From JBBDQZ01 sp040905705 (lineage in GTDB: Bacteria > Bacteroidota > Rhodothermia > Balneolales > Natronogracilivirgulaceae), in contig JBBDQZ010000024.1 in NCBI GenBank assembly GCA_040905705.1, positions 1-64,000 of the forward strand: a DNA stretch of 64,000 nucleotides. Direction: 5' to 3'. A model generated the notes under the pieces. The model was not told the origin of the DNA. It worked only from the letters and a program-made list of their open reading frames with translations, and did not search any database. A program made the translations under genes and the position numbers. Below are positions 61,947 to 64,000 of the stretch, piece by piece; position 1 is the stretch's first letter; each line of letters begins with the position of its first letter.

Positions 61947-63188
61947 TCAAACGTATGCGGCGATCTGATTTAATAATTCTTCGTTGCTTTCTGTGCGCTT
62001 TAAGACCTGAAGCAAGCTGCCCATCGATTCTTTCGGTGACTTTTTCAACAGGTAGCGGCGCACCATATTGCGTTCTTCCAATGAATCTTCAATAAATTTA
62101 TCTTCATTTCTGGTACCGGATGCAGCGATATTGATGGCAGGGAAAATCCGGTCATTGGCAATTTCACGATCAAGTACCAATTCCATGTTGCCGGTTCCTT
62201 TGAATTCTTCGAAGATGAGGTCATCCATTCGGGAATTGGTTTCCACCAGACACGTTGCCACAATGGTCAGTGAACCACCGTTTTCAATTTTTCGGGCTGA
62301 TCCGAAAATCTTTTTTGGAATATCCAGTGCCCGGATGTCAAGCCCTCCCGACATGGTTCTCCCACCACTTTGAGCAGCATTATACGCTCTGCTTAAACGC
62401 GTAATCGAGTCAATTAAAAGGACAGCGTCTTTACCCATTTCAGCTTGTCGTTTTACATAACCAAGAGCCAATTCGGAAATACGCATATGACTTTTGGTAG
62501 ACTTGTCGTTAGACGATGCAAATACACGCCCTCTTGTTGTTCGAATAAAATCAGTAACCTCTTCAGGACGCTCATCCACCAATAACACCGCCAATGCAAT
62601 ATCCGGATGATAATCGTCCACTGCCCGGGCGATACTTTTTAATAACACAGTTTTCCCGGTTCTCGGAGGAGCTACAATCAAAGCCCGCTGACCTTTTCCG
62701 ATAGGTGCAACCAGATCCATTACACGAAGTTCAATTTCATCAGCACGGCGCGATAACTTAATCTGCTCGACAGGCATGATCGGTGTCTGAAGGTCAAACC
62801 TCACGGCTTTTGCCCAAACTTCATAGGGTCCTCCGTTTATTTTTAAAACGGATACCAAACGCTGATTTCCCCGTTGATCCTGCTCTATCTCACCTTCTAT
62901 AAGCAGTCCCGGTTTGAGATTAAAAAATCGAACCATCTCTGGTATGACAAACGGATCTTGTGGAGTGGCGCTAAATTCATGATCCAGTTTGCGAAGAAAT
63001 CCCACTCCGTTTTCCGTCAGCTCCATAACCCCGGAATAAGTACCTGCCTGCTTAACCAGATGATTGTCCAGAAAATTGGGTAAGCCGCCACCTTTGTTCT
63101 GATGATTATTCCTTTTCCCTTTGGGTCGATTTCTCTTCCCTTTCTTTTTATTTCTGTTTCGGTTTCTTCTGTCCTGGGAATTATTCAT
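61947..63188 (-). CDS. rho: Transcription termination factor Rho
   Basis: 413 aa from the ATG at 63188 (MNNSQDRRNRNRNKKK); an upstream TTG at 63212 is less likely. A basic Arg/Lys/Asn-rich tail (~1-35) leads into the cold-shock RNA-binding domain (GFLRKLDHEFSATPQDPFVIPEMVRFFNLKPG), then the helicase motor: Walker A IVAPPRTGKTVLLKSIA, Walker B DAVLLIDSITRLSRAYN, RDSTHE-like LALGYVKRQAEMGKD. The long N-terminal extension common in some Bacteroidota Rho proteins is absent. Confidence 0.95.
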   Translation of the reverse strand: MNNSQDRRNRNRNKKKGKRNRPKGKRNNHQNKGGGLPNFLDNHLVKQAGTYSGVMELTENGVGFLRKLDHEFSATPQDPFVIPEMVRFFNLKPGLLIEGEIEQDQRGNQRLVSVLKINGGPYEVWAKAVRFDLQTPIMPVEQIKLSRRADEIELRVMDLVAPIGKGQRALIVAPPRTGKTVLLKSIARAVDDYHPDIALAVLLVDERPEEVTDFIRTTRGRVFASSNDKSTKSHMRISELALGYVKRQAEMGKDAVLLIDSITRLSRAYNAAQSGGRTMSGGLDIRALDIPKKIFGSARKIENGGSLTIVATCLVETNSRMDDLIFEEFKGTGNMELVLDREIANDRIFPAINIAASGTRNEDKFIEDSLEERNMVRRYLLKKSPKESMGSLLQVLKRTESNEELLNQIAAYV

Positions 63189-63384
63189 GATATTAATTTT
63201 AATAGTAAACAAATATTCATTACACCAATATCCTCTACATAAGTGTGAGCGGGATATATGTTCGGGAAACCGTTACAACTTTGTAACCCTTTTCACTGGT
63301 ATAAGAAATCTGCTTATTTAGTAGATTTGTGAAAGGATATATTCCCGGACCGTACGACATGACTCGCTGAACCATCAGCGAGTA

Positions 63385-64000
63385 TCAGCGAATGGTCGTT
63401 GATTCAGAAATCCAGGAATAACACTCTTTAAGAGAGCCGTCAATACGGATAGATTCTCCGGTATTCCAGCTCTGATAAAATTTTTCTTCGGCGTTAGGTG
63501 TAACAGGTTCGTAGGTACGATAGAGTCGGTTCACTGTGTTAGCAACTCCGGAATTACGCTCCCTGGCCCGATCCAGATAATCCAGTACCAGCCAATAGAC
63601 CGCTTTATCAATTCGGGACAAATCGGAACCTGCACATTGTGAAACCGCCTGACCATATATTTGTGCTATTGTTATAAAAGGATCCCCCCAGCCCGAATCT
63701 TCACTTGCTGCTTGCCGAGCAAATTGTCTGGCGTTCTGAAGATTCCGAATATTCAAATGATTGTTGGCTATTCGAAGTGAAGTACGTGCTTTCTCTCTAT
63801 TCCCTTGTAATGCATGGGCTTCCCTTAAATATCGATTGGCCTCTGTGTAATTTCCATTGTTTTCAGCTCTGTCAGCCAGGCGCATGATATTATCAATATT
63901 CGGGTCTATTTCATACAATTTGTTCGCCATTTCACTGCTCATAGCACGATTTCCTGTCGCATTATACAGCTCATAAAGCTCTTCTATTATTTCCAAATCA
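63385..64000 (-). CDS. TPR-like protein, 5' end cut by window
   Basis: At least 205 codons remain; the frame is open to the right edge without a stop, so the N-terminus lies beyond 64000. Repeats resemble tetratricopeptide units: ALSSEMANKLYEIDPN-type helix pairs, seen as SSEMANKLYEIDPNIDNIMR, LADRAENNGNYTEANRYLRE and IANNHLNIRNLQNARQFARQ. The C-terminal part (VANTVNRLYRTYEPVTPNAEEKFYQ) is as found in lipoprotein-associated TPR proteins of this lineage. Probably a periplasmic scaffold; partner unknown. Confidence 0.7.
   Translation of the reverse strand, partial: DLEIIEELYELYNATGNRAMSSEMANKLYEIDPNIDNIMRLADRAENNGNYTEANRYLREAHALQGNREKARTSLRIANNHLNIRNLQNARQFARQAASEDSGWGDPFITIAQIYGQAVSQCAGSDLSRIDKAVYWLVLDYLDRARERNSGVANTVNRLYRTYEPVTPNAEEKFYQSWNTGESIRIDGSLKECYSWISESTTIR

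Overview
The window fits a chromosomal segment of a Balneolota-type bacterium (the FCB lineage close to Bacteroidota and Rhodothermota). This is inferred from three things. Two secreted proteins end in type IX secretion (T9SS) sorting domains with the NYPNPFNP motif, a PorV/PorQ-family outer-membrane protein is present, and most starts have weak or no Shine-Dalgarno sequence. Several carriers belong to sodium-coupled families (two SSS-type systems and a Na/Pi-type transporter), which would suit a saline or alkaline heterotroph. I cannot name the genus. No rRNA, intact tRNA, CRISPR array, transposase or integrase gene is visible.

The left ~8.8 kb is accessory-like. Positions 223-264 are the 3' half of a tRNA-Arg, starting exactly at the anticodon loop and followed by its own terminator; this looks like the right-hand attachment site of an element lying off the left edge. 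Then come a small lipoprotein, a T9SS-exported DUF4874/DUF4832 protein, an exported NifX-like domain protein, a MacAB-like set (adaptor, ATPase, two permeases) and a decayed TonB-receptor fragment. KatG and a seven-repeat propeller-like T9SS cargo follow.

14.1-17.4 kb holds the most unusual locus: a KdgT-type acid-sugar permease fused in one reading frame to a complete four-carbon acid-sugar kinase (DUF1537), overlapping a PdxA2-type dehydrogenase. The two genes together would import, phosphorylate and oxidatively decarboxylate a four-carbon sugar acid such as D-threonate or D-erythronate, yielding dihydroxyacetone phosphate. 17.5-24.1 kb (minus strand) is a second tripartite ABC efflux operon with two tandem adaptor paralogues and a TolC protein.

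24.6-36.3 kb is carbohydrate and ion metabolism: a Tat-exported GH109-type glycosidase, a ClC antiporter, then a compact galactoside locus. That locus has a MYORG-like GH31 enzyme, a LacI regulator, an SSS sugar symporter and galactokinase, with matching TGTTAWCGATAACA operators before the GH31 gene and before the symporter. A two-subunit DUF4212/VC_2705-type symporter follows.

36.4-64 kb is mostly housekeeping: a Na/Pi-type transporter with PhoU domain, an orphan HsdR-N nuclease-like protein, two peptidases, dnaX-ybaB-recR, a porin, bcp-topA plus an unknown gene with a clamp-binding-like tail, radC, argS, a SAM hydrolase-family gene, dnaN, PorV/PorQ, miaA, purS-purQ, lptB, a rhodanese, rho and a TPR protein cut by the right edge. 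DnaX lacks the usual zinc-binding cysteines. A frameshifted gene remnant lies before radC.
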